Assembly (NCBI GenBank): GCA_002412705.1
Contig: DHVO01000155.1
Location: forward strand, 1 to 10,818
Direction: 5' to 3'
Origin: Bacteroidales bacterium UBA5206
GTDB taxonomy: Bacteria > Bacteroidota > Bacteroidia > Bacteroidales > Tenuifilaceae
DNA length: 10,818 nucleotides
Shown: positions 1 to 7,497 of the stretch, in pieces
Numbering within the stretch: the stretch's first letter is position 1
How the letters are laid out: each line of letters starts with the position of its first letter
Translations under genes and position numbers: made by a program
The notes under the pieces: model-generated
Seen by the model: the letters and a program-made list of their open reading frames with translations, nothing else
What the model was told of the DNA's origin: nothing
The model's database searches: none

Positions 1-3
1 GAT

Positions 4-34
4 GCAAAAGTAGCGCTTTTTTTATCCCCTGCAA
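4..34 (-). promoter_or_regulatory. Candidate Bacteroidota promoter firing leftward out of the window
   Basis: Read on the minus strand, 12-5 gives TACTTTTG, a full match to the Bacteroidota -7 box TAnnTTTG. A TTG (34-32) lies 19 bases upstream, which fits the -33 box TTTG (here CTTG). A C4/G4 hairpin (26-38) surrounds the -33 element. The target would be a minus-strand gene lying left of the window, which cannot be seen. The boxes are seen directly; promoter activity is inferred. Confidence 0.4.
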
Positions 35-311
35 GGGGCTGTGCAAACTTTTTTTAAAAGAGCGGGAACTGTAAAGTTACAAAATATTGATTAGATGATC
101 GTTCTGTATCCACATCTTTTTTAAAAAAAATTTACTTTGTCGTAAAATCGGGGTGCATAAAGGGTATCAATCTCCAAAAACAGGTTATACAACGACGTAA
201 TAGAAAGTTTTTGTGTCACACGATTGCAGAAATATTCTTACAAACTATCCATAGAGATCTGAAAAAAGGAGGTTGCATATCAAATCCGAGTAGATAAAAG
301 ATTTGGTCCTA

Positions 312-337
312 ACCCATATCAAAGGGAACTTATGGGT
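312..337 (-). terminator. Possible hairpin terminator after the DUF5686 gene
   Basis: ACCCATA (312-318) and TATGGGT (331-337) form a 7-bp inverted repeat with a 12-base loop, 17 bases beyond the stop codon of the minus-strand DUF5686 gene. No long U-tract follows directly on the minus strand (the next bases read TAGGACCAAATC), so this is not a classical intrinsic terminator. It may be a 3' stabilising hairpin or chance. Confidence 0.25.
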
Positions 338-353
338 AATAGACGCAAAAAAA

Positions 354-3023
354 TTACTCATCAAAGAGCGAGAAAGAGAGTTTAACCGAAAGTGACGAAA
401 AGCTATGTCCTTCAAAACCAGCAAAAACTCCAACATTTGCAATAGCAGCAATTCTGCTAACAGAGTAACCCAATTCATAATAGGGCACTTCACCCTTTAG
501 TTTCAGTAGGGATAAATGAATATTCTCCTGCCACATGGTATTACTTATAAAGGGTAAGAATTTTAGTGCCAAATAGGGTGTTTGATACGTGGCAAAGCCA
601 ACACCATAGGTTGAGTTTGTGCTAAACTGGTAGTAATCTGCATTTTGAAATGAGTTCACAAAAGAGCGAGCAATAACAGGGGAGCGATGACTACTAAAAT
701 GGACAAAGTCTGAAAAGAACATGTTACGAGAAGAAAAAAACCCACCATAGCTGAGTCCATATGTGAACTTACTTCCAGGACCCGTATTTATTGAGTGGTT
801 AATACTCCCCTCGAGCATACCAAACCTAGCGCTAGACCCAAACACATTGGGTGTAGCAAAACGGGTTAAGACCTTTACTGTGGGATACTTGGAGTAAAGC
901 ATCTGCTTACGCCCCTTGTACATCTCGTAATAATAAAAAGGGGTATAGGAAAGGTGGAACTCGGAAATAAAAGCGCTACTGGTCTCAAAGTTACTTGTGT
1001 TAACCCTTTTGTTTTGAGGTATATTTGAGGTATATCGGGCTCTATTTTGCTCTACTAAAATGTAACTTGTTGTATTGGACAACATCTCGCGATGCGCGTA
1101 TTCAAATTGGGTGAAAAGTTCTAAGCCATTAGTAAGATCTATACTATTACTAACCCTAGCCGTGTTTTCCTGATACAGTTTCATATAGTTTCTGCCAAAC
1201 AGCAAGGAGGCTGGCGTATTAACCAGCTTACTGATGCCATGCTGCTTATTGAAATCGGCTGATGTGCTACTAACCGTAAAAGAGATGGTACCCCTGCGCC
1301 TATTGGCATAGTTGAGGTGTGAAGAGATACTTCCCATTGGAACTTTGCGTGAGAAAGAGTAAGAAAGGGTTGGATTTATTGATAATGCTGTTGAAGTAAA
1401 CCTTTGATGAAATTCAAAAGATGCACCCAAAACAAATCCATCAACTGTATTAAACTGGAAATGAGATGGATTAAGCACACCAGAAAATATAAAGGTTCTA
1501 CTCTTTTGCTTGTTTTGCCAACTATTACCTAATAAAATGGTACCAATAATATTAGATGATCTTGTTGTATCTACTTGCGCACTATCGGATTCAGACCGCA
1601 GGGAGTAACGAATGGAACTATCCACAACAGTCTCGTCTTTAGTTAGTAACACAGGACGTAGTTGCTGCCATTGCTCTGGTGTAGAAGTCTGGGCAGAAGA
1701 ATCAACAGTAACAGTTACTGGGCTAACCACCTCAAGGGAATGGGTAGATGTATCGCGCTCAGTAAGTTTCTTATCCATCAGCTTGGAAAGCTGGTACATT
1801 TCGCGATTTGTGAGGTTTTCCTTTTGCAAAAGAGCATCCATTTTAAGTGAGTCGCGCTTCTGCTTCTGCTGCTTACGAGGCGATATGCCTTCCTTTGGGT
1901 GTTGAGGTTTAGCCTCTGCGGCAACAGGGCGCTTCTTAAATGCCAAGGCAAGTTCCGATGGTGTTCTAATAGCACCATTCACCTTTACGTGGGAGTACTT
2001 TACCGACGAAACGTAGTTTACATCGCCCTCGTTACCCAGAATTGCACCATTAACAACAAAGAAATGGCTGATAGGAAGCCAGACATCCCTTTCAACCTCG
2101 CCAAAGGACTGCTTCATCTTGACGGTTCCAAAGTAGGTTTCCAAATTGAGATCCACCCCATGAAGATTGTAATATTCATCGGCAATATAAAGAAACCCAG
2201 AAACCAGCTGCTTACTTTTCCGTTTAGGGATAACCTTGATTTTATAAATCACCCTATTGTCCTGAATAGTAAAACCATCGTACTTATACGAATAGAAACG
2301 CAGGGCATTGGGTGCTAAAGGCAAAACAATATCGCCAACTTGAGGCTGGTAGAAACTTGCATTGGTAAATTCCATAACACTTTCGGAAGCATCGCTATTT
2401 CCAGGAAAGTTTGAGCGAAAATGGGTAACCCGCTGGTCGTACTTATTGGGCGCGGTAAAATGTATAATGTTAACAGACTCCTGAAGATAAAAGTCACCCT
2501 CCTTTGGTGCATCAGGATCATTTTTTATGGCCTTTTTTACAAGCCAGCTTAATTTTTTCACCTTAAGGGTTCCCTTTAGGTAAACCTCGGCATCAAACTC
2601 CTTTACTTGGTTCTGGTAGTATGGAGCATAACCTATTGCCTTGCGAATTATGGCATATGCAGGATCTTCGGCCTTAGAGCCAATGGTTACAGGGGCTATT
2701 TGGTAAGGGCGTATGTCAAGTGTAACGTTAAGCGTTACATTATCGTTGCTGACATCAACCTGCTTTTCAACTGTCTCAAACCCCAAACTCCTATACACAA
2801 CGGTATATTTACCTGCAGGAAGATTTATAAAGTAACTTCCGTTGGAATTGGCAGAAGTTCCCATTTTGAGCTCCTTAACATATATTGAAGCGTAAACAAT
2901 GGGCTCTCCACCTTGGCTGGTTACGGTGCCTTGTATAGATTGCGCCAAGCCTGTGCTAACAGCACAAATTAAAGTTAGAATAAATACAGTGGGGACGAAA
3001 CGGATAAGCAGAAACTTTACCAT
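354..3023 (-). CDS. DUF5686 / carboxypeptidase-like regulatory domain outer-membrane protein
   Basis: This is an 889-residue exported protein of the DUF5686 family, which is common in Bacteroidota and of unknown function. Residues 1-27 form a signal peptide with a likely signal peptidase I site at GLA|Q. Residues about 29-110 are a CarboxypepD_reg-like (Ig-fold) domain containing VTSQGGEPIVYASIYV and LPAGKYTVVYRSLGFE. DUF5686 follows, from about residue 117 (DPAYAIIRKAI) to the end. A lysine/glutamine/glutamate-rich linker lies at about 350-430. The C-terminal 350 residues alternate polar and aromatic positions like a beta barrel, consistent with an outer-membrane location. The ATG at 3023 gives a clean signal peptide directly at the start. 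The gene stands alone, divergent from the amidase operon, with a candidate promoter at 3040-3073. Membership of the family is fairly sure; a biochemical role cannot be given. Confidence 0.9.
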   Translation of the reverse strand: MVKFLLIRFVPTVFILTLICAVSTGLAQSIQGTVTSQGGEPIVYASIYVKELKMGTSANSNGSYFINLPAGKYTVVYRSLGFETVEKQVDVSNDNVTLNVTLDIRPYQIAPVTIGSKAEDPAYAIIRKAIGYAPYYQNQVKEFDAEVYLKGTLKVKKLSWLVKKAIKNDPDAPKEGDFYLQESVNIIHFTAPNKYDQRVTHFRSNFPGNSDASESVMEFTNASFYQPQVGDIVLPLAPNALRFYSYKYDGFTIQDNRVIYKIKVIPKRKSKQLVSGFLYIADEYYNLHGVDLNLETYFGTVKMKQSFGEVERDVWLPISHFFVVNGAILGNEGDVNYVSSVKYSHVKVNGAIRTPSELALAFKKRPVAAEAKPQHPKEGISPRKQQKQKRDSLKMDALLQKENLTNREMYQLSKLMDKKLTERDTSTHSLEVVSPVTVTVDSSAQTSTPEQWQQLRPVLLTKDETVVDSSIRYSLRSESDSAQVDTTRSSNIIGTILLGNSWQNKQKSRTFIFSGVLNPSHFQFNTVDGFVLGASFEFHQRFTSTALSINPTLSYSFSRKVPMGSISSHLNYANRRRGTISFTVSSTSADFNKQHGISKLVNTPASLLFGRNYMKLYQENTARVSNSIDLTNGLELFTQFEYAHREMLSNTTSYILVEQNRARYTSNIPQNKRVNTSNFETSSAFISEFHLSYTPFYYYEMYKGRKQMLYSKYPTVKVLTRFATPNVFGSSARFGMLEGSINHSINTGPGSKFTYGLSYGGFFSSRNMFFSDFVHFSSHRSPVIARSFVNSFQNADYYQFSTNSTYGVGFATYQTPYLALKFLPFISNTMWQENIHLSLLKLKGEVPYYELGYSVSRIAAIANVGVFAGFEGHSFSSLSVKLSFSLFDE

Positions 3024-3039
3024 AGGTTACAGTGGATTA

Positions 3040-3073
3040 CAAAACTAATCTATTACATTTTTCGTTGCCCAAA
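3040..3073 (-). promoter_or_regulatory. Candidate promoter of the DUF5686 gene
   Basis: On the minus strand 3047-3040 reads TAGTTTTG, a full match to the -7 box TAnnTTTG, and 3073-3070 reads TTTG, a full match to the -33 box. The spacer is 22 bases, slightly long for this promoter class. Transcription would begin about 10 bases before the ATG at 3023, giving a very short leader. Box identities are seen; function is inferred. Confidence 0.45.
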
Positions 3074-3106
3074 GTAAAACCACAGCCTCTTTTCAGAGTA
3101 TTTAAC

Positions 3107-3126
3107 ATGCATCACAGCAGATGCAT
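3107..3126. repeat. Perfect 7-bp inverted repeat in the divergent intergenic region
   Basis: ATGCATC (3107-3113) and GATGCAT (3120-3126) are perfect inverted copies separated by ACAGCA. The site lies upstream of both the minus-strand DUF5686 gene and the plus-strand amidase operon, so it could be a dimeric operator acting on either. The core TGCATC/GATGCA recurs in the inverted repeat before marC. It may also be chance, as each arm is short. Confidence 0.35.
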
Positions 3127-3264
3127 AATCTATTCAAAGCAAAGAAACGTGAAACACCAAGGCATTGAATCAGCAGCAATAGCCAATTTTGTGTAACTTA
3201 CCCCCTGAGTTTTCAACATAAAAAAGAAGGAACCAATAAACGCATTTTAACAATTGATGCTTGC

Positions 3265-3771
3265 ATGAAAACACTAGACAAAAATACTTTGCAAAGTGGA
3301 GATGTGCTGCACTGTACATCGGAGAGGCTTTTGAGCCGAATTATTAGAAAACTTACCAAGGGAAGGGTTAACCACTCGGCTCTGGCCATTGAGGTTTGGG
3401 GCGAGCTGTTTATTATTGATGCACAAAAGGATGGAACCAACCTACGCCCTATTAGCGAATGGAACAAGAAGTACAAGTACAGCTATAAGATATTTAGACC
3501 AACCGATTTTTCTACAGAAATAAGGAGCAAGGCAATTAGTAAAATCGGCTCGACACCAAATGATTTCCTGAGCCTTATAGTGTGGCAGCCCATTTACATC
3601 CTCACTGGAAAATGGCACGGACGGAGTAAAGAGAATGCCGATGATAGAATGTACTGCAGCGAATATATTGCATGGCTTTTTAGCTACGAGAACTGGTGGC
3701 AGCTTAGCCCTCAGGCCGTTTACGATTTAATGGAAAACGACCCGAGGTTTAGCCGGATTGAAGAGTCCTAA
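3265..3771 (+). CDS. YiiX/YaeF-type permuted papain-fold amidase or peptidase
   Basis: A 168-residue cytosolic-looking protein with no signal peptide. The motif order matches circularly permuted NlpC/P60-papain enzymes (the YiiX/YaeF/DUF830 type). LQSGDVLHC (9-17) comes first, then the catalytic histidine in NHSALAIEV (His37), then the catalytic cysteine late in the chain in MYCSEYIAW (Cys131). Glu43 is a candidate for the polar partner. Known members of this superfamily cleave or transfer acyl or amide bonds in peptides or lipids; the substrate here is unknown. The length is close to that of single-domain members. No Shine-Dalgarno is visible before the ATG. It is the first gene of a likely operon, 41 bases ahead of the DUF2339 gene, suggesting a job at the cell envelope. 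Family assignment is by motif only. Confidence 0.75.
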   Translation: MKTLDKNTLQSGDVLHCTSERLLSRIIRKLTKGRVNHSALAIEVWGELFIIDAQKDGTNLRPISEWNKKYKYSYKIFRPTDFSTEIRSKAISKIGSTPNDFLSLIVWQPIYILTGKWHGRSKENADDRMYCSEYIAWLFSYENWWQLSPQAVYDLMENDPRFSRIEES

Positions 3772-3812
3772 CGGCGACTAAAAAGCCCACCAAAACCAAA
3801 TCACTCAGCATT

Positions 3813-6170
3813 ATGGATAACAGCAATAACCGAATAGCATACCTTGAGAGCAAACTTGACGATTTGCTCAAAAGGCATAAGCATTTCTCCGATGAGATAC
3901 TTGCGCTAAGAACCGAGATACAGCAGCTTAAGCAGGAGCACACGCCTTCTATATCGATACCAAAAGAAAAGGAACCTGACACTTACACTGCAAAGGCAAA
4001 GCAGGAGGTTGATAGCACTGAATACCAGAGCGTAACGAATGAGCACACCAATAAAGTAGAGGAAGAGCCAGCATTTGCTTTCACTAAACCACCAAAGCAA
4101 AGCTGGAACTTGGAGAAGTTTATTGGAGAGAATCTTATAAATAAAATAGGGATTGCCATTACCATAATTGGGGTTGCAATTGGAGCCAAATACTCCATTG
4201 AGCACGATTTGATTAGCCCTGTACTCCGCATTATTATGGGCTACCTTGCTGGTTTGGTGATGCTAGGGATAGGTATCAAGCTAAAGCAAAAGTACGAGAA
4301 CTATAGCGCAGTGCTTGTAAGCGGCGCAATGGCCATTCTTTACTTTATAACATTTACGGCATACAGTTTCTATGCGCTAGTGCCGCAAAGCATAGCCTTT
4401 GGGCTAATGGTGCTGTTCACCATTTTCACTGTGGGCGCTGCGCTAACGTACAACAAACAGGTAATTGCCCACATTGGACTTGTAGGTGCCTATGCTGTTC
4501 CATTCCTTCTTAGCGATGGTTCTGGTAAGGTGCTGATTCTCTTCTCGTATATCGCAATAATCAATTTTGGGATACTAATTATAACCTTTAAGCGATACTG
4601 GAAAGAGCTGTTCTACTCATCGTTTGGGCTAACCTGGTTAATATACGCATCGTGGTTTACAGCAAAATACAATGGGGATAACAACTTTGCCCTTGCGCTA
4701 ACCTTCCTGTCAATCTTCTTTATAACCTTTTACCTAATCTTTATTACCTACAAGATTAAGAACCGCGAAAAGGTTTTGATTCATGATGTTGGGCTAATTC
4801 TAGCCAACTCATTCCTGTTCTACGGATTTGGGTACGCCATACTAAACAACCACGAAACGGGGCAACACCTGCTGGGGCTTTTCACCCTAATCAGCGCAAT
4901 TACTCACTTTGCGGTTAGCCTAACCATCTACAGGCAGAAACTGGCCGACAGAAACCTATTCTACCTAGTATCGGGGTTAGTGCTGGTGTTTATAACAATT
5001 GCCATACCGGTACAGCTAAGCGGAAACTGGGTAACCCTACTCTGGGCAGGCGAAGCAGCGCTACTTTTCTGGATAGGTAGAACCAGAAGCATTGATATAT
5101 ACGAAAAGCTATCGTATCCGCTTATGATACTTGCTTTTGGCAGCATTGCGCACGATTGGCTAAATACGAGTAGCGTAGTATTTACTGAGGCTGGAGAGCA
5201 CGCAATAACCCCGTTTGTAAACATTAACTACCTATCGGCACTGCTATTTGCTGGGGCATTTGGATTTATTACCTACCTAAGCAGAACTAAAGCAGCTGCA
5301 ACCAGTAACAGCAAGGGAGTAGAACGCCTTAGCCTAATACTTGCTCCTGCCATTATGCTAATGGTGCTGTACATATCAACAAGAATAGAAATCTCCACAT
5401 ACTGGAATAACCTATACAGCAACTCGGCGCTGGTTATAACGCCTAGTGGCGAGGAATACCCCAACTACTACTGGAACGAGGACTACTCCAACCTAAAATG
5501 GGTGTGGCTGGCCAATTTCACGCTACTTTTTGCTGCCCTGCTAACCCTTGCTAATCAAGTAAAGATAAAGAGCCCTGAGTTTGGAAAGATTTGCACTGCC
5601 ATTAGCCTTATTGCCATTGTGCTATTCCTAACCCAAGGACTATTTGCCCTTAGCGAGCTACGAGAGAACTACATAGAGCAAACCCTATCGGAATACTACA
5701 GTCATAGCGTTTTTAATATCTGGATACGATACATATCGCTTGCATTTGCAGGTGTAACCCTATGGTTAGCGCAGGTTAACCTGCTAAAAGGCGACCTAGG
5801 GTTAAAAGCAAGAGTGGCTGCCGAGCTGTTTATACTAACCGCCCTTGTTTGGATTGCCAGCAGCGAGCTGCTTAACTGGTTAGATATTGCCAAATCGAAC
5901 CAATCGTACAAACTGGGTTTAAGCATCCTATGGGGTATTTGTGCTTTGGCCATAGTTGTTTTAGGGATTTGGAAAAAGCGGAAACACCTGCGCATTGGCG
6001 CTATTGTGCTATTTGCCATTACGCTGGTTAAGCTGTTTGTTTACGATATCTCGCACTTAGATACAATTGCAAAAACTATTGTTTTTGTATCGTTGGGCGT
6101 GCTGCTACTGGTGATTTCGTTCCTTTATAATAAGTACAAGAATATTATTGCTGATGATTCTGAAAACTAG
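3813..6170 (+). CDS. DUF2339 family polytopic membrane protein
   Basis: A 785-residue integral membrane protein. Residues about 7-45 form a heptad-rich coiled coil (LESKLDDLLKRHKHF and the following residues). A polar, charged linker runs to about residue 95. The family signature then follows at 98-140: WNLEKFIGENLINKIG, a first membrane helix, KYSIEHDLISPVLRI. Most of the rest is closely spaced hydrophobic helices, well over fifteen, interrupted by one larger polar loop near residues 535-565 (EEYPNYYWNEDYSN). A conserved-looking WVTLLWAGEAALLFWIGR lies near 406. The length is typical of DUF2339. Molecular function is unknown. The gene is followed, with overlap, by a DUF3999 gene; the pairing of these two families is familiar from other bacteria and suggests that the products form a complex. 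The coiled coil is predicted to be cytosolic. Confidence 0.88.
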   Translation: MDNSNNRIAYLESKLDDLLKRHKHFSDEILALRTEIQQLKQEHTPSISIPKEKEPDTYTAKAKQEVDSTEYQSVTNEHTNKVEEEPAFAFTKPPKQSWNLEKFIGENLINKIGIAITIIGVAIGAKYSIEHDLISPVLRIIMGYLAGLVMLGIGIKLKQKYENYSAVLVSGAMAILYFITFTAYSFYALVPQSIAFGLMVLFTIFTVGAALTYNKQVIAHIGLVGAYAVPFLLSDGSGKVLILFSYIAIINFGILIITFKRYWKELFYSSFGLTWLIYASWFTAKYNGDNNFALALTFLSIFFITFYLIFITYKIKNREKVLIHDVGLILANSFLFYGFGYAILNNHETGQHLLGLFTLISAITHFAVSLTIYRQKLADRNLFYLVSGLVLVFITIAIPVQLSGNWVTLLWAGEAALLFWIGRTRSIDIYEKLSYPLMILAFGSIAHDWLNTSSVVFTEAGEHAITPFVNINYLSALLFAGAFGFITYLSRTKAAATSNSKGVERLSLILAPAIMLMVLYISTRIEISTYWNNLYSNSALVITPSGEEYPNYYWNEDYSNLKWVWLANFTLLFAALLTLANQVKIKSPEFGKICTAISLIAIVLFLTQGLFALSELRENYIEQTLSEYYSHSVFNIWIRYISLAFAGVTLWLAQVNLLKGDLGLKARVAAELFILTALVWIASSELLNWLDIAKSNQSYKLGLSILWGICALAIVVLGIWKKRKHLRIGAIVLFAITLVKLFVYDISHLDTIAKTIVFVSLGVLLLVISFLYNKYKNIIADDSEN

Positions 6171-7398
6171 ATACTGCCTTTGGCTAATGCTTTTGGGTAC
6201 CACCAATGCTCTCATGGGGCAATCCAACGGCTACTTATACAAGCGGGATATTAGCGGCATAACCAATGAATGGCACAGGGTAGCACTACCCAACGAGGTG
6301 TTTGGAAAGGTTAACCCGCAGCTTAGCGACATCAGGATTTTTGGGGTTACCCAATCTAACGATACCATTGAGGCTCCTTACATCCTCAGGATTAATGCAG
6401 AAACGGTTACCGTTACCGATGCTAATCTGGGCATCATTAACGCATCGTACAATAGCAGCGGCTACTACTTTACTCTGGATAACAAGCAGAACCAACAGGT
6501 TAACCAGATTAAGCTAAGCTTTAACGAGGATAACTTTGACTGGTTAGCAACCCTTGAGGGTAGCCACAACCAGCAGGAGTGGTTCACGGTATGCGCTAAC
6601 CAGCGAATAGTATCAATAGCAAACAGCCACACCAGCTATACATACTCCAACCTTAGCTTCCCCGAAACCAACTACCGCTACCTAAGGATTTTGGTTAAGA
6701 GCAGTAGCAAACCAACGCTACAGTCGGCTACAGCTAGTTTAAGAAGCACCTCAACGGGTGTAAGGAGTAGGTACGAGCTAACCCAATCGCCCATAGAGAA
6801 TAACAAGAGCGCAAAGGAATCGGTGGTGTACGTAACCCTCAAGCAGCCCGTTCCGGTTAGCATTCTTAAGGTTAACGTTGATAGCGATTTTGATTACTAC
6901 CGCCCCATAACCATTGAGCGCATAACCGATAGCATTAAAACGGAGCAGGGCTGGCGATACAGCTATAGTATGCTTGAATCGGGCACCCTAACATCATTTG
7001 AGAGTAACGAGTTTCACTTTAGTAGCACCACTGCTCAGAAGCTACGCATCACAGTGCAGAATGCGGATAATACCCCATTAAACATTGGTGCAATTGAGGC
7101 TTACGGTTACACCCACGAGCTCATTGCCCGATTCACAGAAAAGGCTAGCTACTTTTTGGCCTATGGCAATAGCCATGCCTACAAGCCAAACTACGATATA
7201 ACCCTTTTTGCAGATAGAATTCCGGAATCGCTAGCAGAGGTTAGCCTAGGCAATGAGCAAAGCATTGCTTCAACAAGTACAGCAAAGGAGCCAACCCTCC
7301 CAATTAGTAAGGTTTGGCTATGGGTTGTTATGGCTGCAATAGCCATTATTATTGGTGGATTAACCATATCGATGCTAAAAAAGGAGAAAAGGGAGTAA
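6154..7398 (+). CDS. DUF3999 family membrane-anchored exported protein
   Basis: A 414-residue protein with an N-terminal signal peptide (about residues 1-22, cleavage near LMG|QS), a long beta-rich periplasmic region, and one C-terminal membrane helix (about 387-406) followed by the basic tail KKEKRE. It is therefore anchored in the inner membrane with most of its mass outside the cytosol. The pattern YLYKRDI near the mature start, PNEVFGKVNPQLSDIRIFG, and the partner gene fit DUF3999. I chose the ATG at 6154; the frame also has a TTG at 6148, two codons earlier, which is less likely. The start lies inside the DUF2339 gene (17-base overlap), which implies translational coupling and matched production. 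Function is unknown. The beta-sandwich-like middle (SFNEDNFDWLATLEGSHNQQ) recalls carbohydrate-binding folds, but this is a guess. Confidence 0.8.
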   Translation: MILKTRYCLWLMLLGTTNALMGQSNGYLYKRDISGITNEWHRVALPNEVFGKVNPQLSDIRIFGVTQSNDTIEAPYILRINAETVTVTDANLGIINASYNSSGYYFTLDNKQNQQVNQIKLSFNEDNFDWLATLEGSHNQQEWFTVCANQRIVSIANSHTSYTYSNLSFPETNYRYLRILVKSSSKPTLQSATASLRSTSTGVRSRYELTQSPIENNKSAKESVVYVTLKQPVPVSILKVNVDSDFDYYRPITIERITDSIKTEQGWRYSYSMLESGTLTSFESNEFHFSSTTAQKLRITVQNADNTPLNIGAIEAYGYTHELIARFTEKASYFLAYGNSHAYKPNYDITLFADRIPESLAEVSLGNEQSIASTSTAKEPTLPISKVWLWVVMAAIAIIIGGLTISMLKKEKRE

Positions 7399-7404
7399 TA
7401 TTCG
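7395..7404. repeat. Short direct repeat GTAATATTCG (copy 1)
   Basis: The same ten bases occur at 8175-8184. Both copies lie just after a stop codon and before the next transcription unit (marC and the sigma operon). A ten-base match can easily arise by chance in AT-rich spacer DNA, so little weight is given to it. Confidence 0.2.
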
Positions 7405-7446
7405 CGCCCACACGCAACATTAACAATAACGCAACAATGGCGTAGC

Positions 7447-7476
7447 TTGACAAGGGAGGCGATGGGGTGATATTTG
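7447..7476 (+). promoter_or_regulatory. Candidate marC promoter
   Basis: TTG (7447-7449) and GATATTTG (7469-7476) are separated by 19 bases. The second element matches the Bacteroidota -7 box TAnnTTTG at seven of eight places when the first base is allowed to vary. The spacing is the same as in the candidate promoter at the left window edge. Transcription would start about 10-15 bases before the marC ATG, inside the inverted repeat at 7475-7497. Confidence 0.4.
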
Positions 7477-7497
7477 CATCAAAAATATATTGATGCA
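7475..7497 (+). promoter_or_regulatory. Inverted repeat ending on the marC start codon (possible operator or leader hairpin)
   Basis: TGCATCAA (7475-7482) and TTGATGCA (7490-7497) are perfect inverted copies around a 7-base A/T loop. The left arm overlaps the last bases of the candidate -7 box, and the right arm ends on the A of the marC ATG. As DNA it could bind a dimeric repressor that blocks transcription start. As RNA it could mask the translation start, although most of the left arm may lie upstream of the transcript. Confidence 0.45.

Larger units (their letters stand above)
1..353. other. Intergenic region, no gene seen
   Basis: This AT-rich stretch has homopolymer A and T runs and no credible coding frame. 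It holds a candidate promoter at its left edge pointing leftward, a small C4/G4 hairpin (26-29 with 35-38), and an inverted repeat near the 3' end of the DUF5686 gene (312-337). A purine-rich, Shine-Dalgarno-like run sits near 266-274 on the plus strand, but only a TTG followed by six codons and a stop lies after it, so no gene is called. No structured RNA was recognised by eye. Confidence 0.6.

Noticed and set aside
132..139. TTACTTTG on the plus strand as a promoter -7 box
   Set aside because: One mismatch to TAnnTTTG, no -33 element at a fitting distance, and no plus-strand gene downstream.
266..300. Strong Shine-Dalgarno-like AAAGGAGGT on the plus strand followed by a TTG
   Set aside because: Only six codons follow before a stop, and no plus-strand gene lies downstream, since the next gene is on the opposite strand. 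The complement resembles the 16S rRNA 3' end, but the GGATCA that should precede it is missing.
245..493. Minus-strand open frame overlapping the 3' end of the DUF5686 gene
   Set aside because: It lies largely inside the DUF5686 gene in another frame, has no recognisable domain, and shows Leu/Ser-rich composition typical of a shadow frame.
1899..2318. 139-codon plus-strand open frame
   Set aside because: Antisense to the well-supported DUF5686 gene; no family features, and the sense frame has a clear domain structure.
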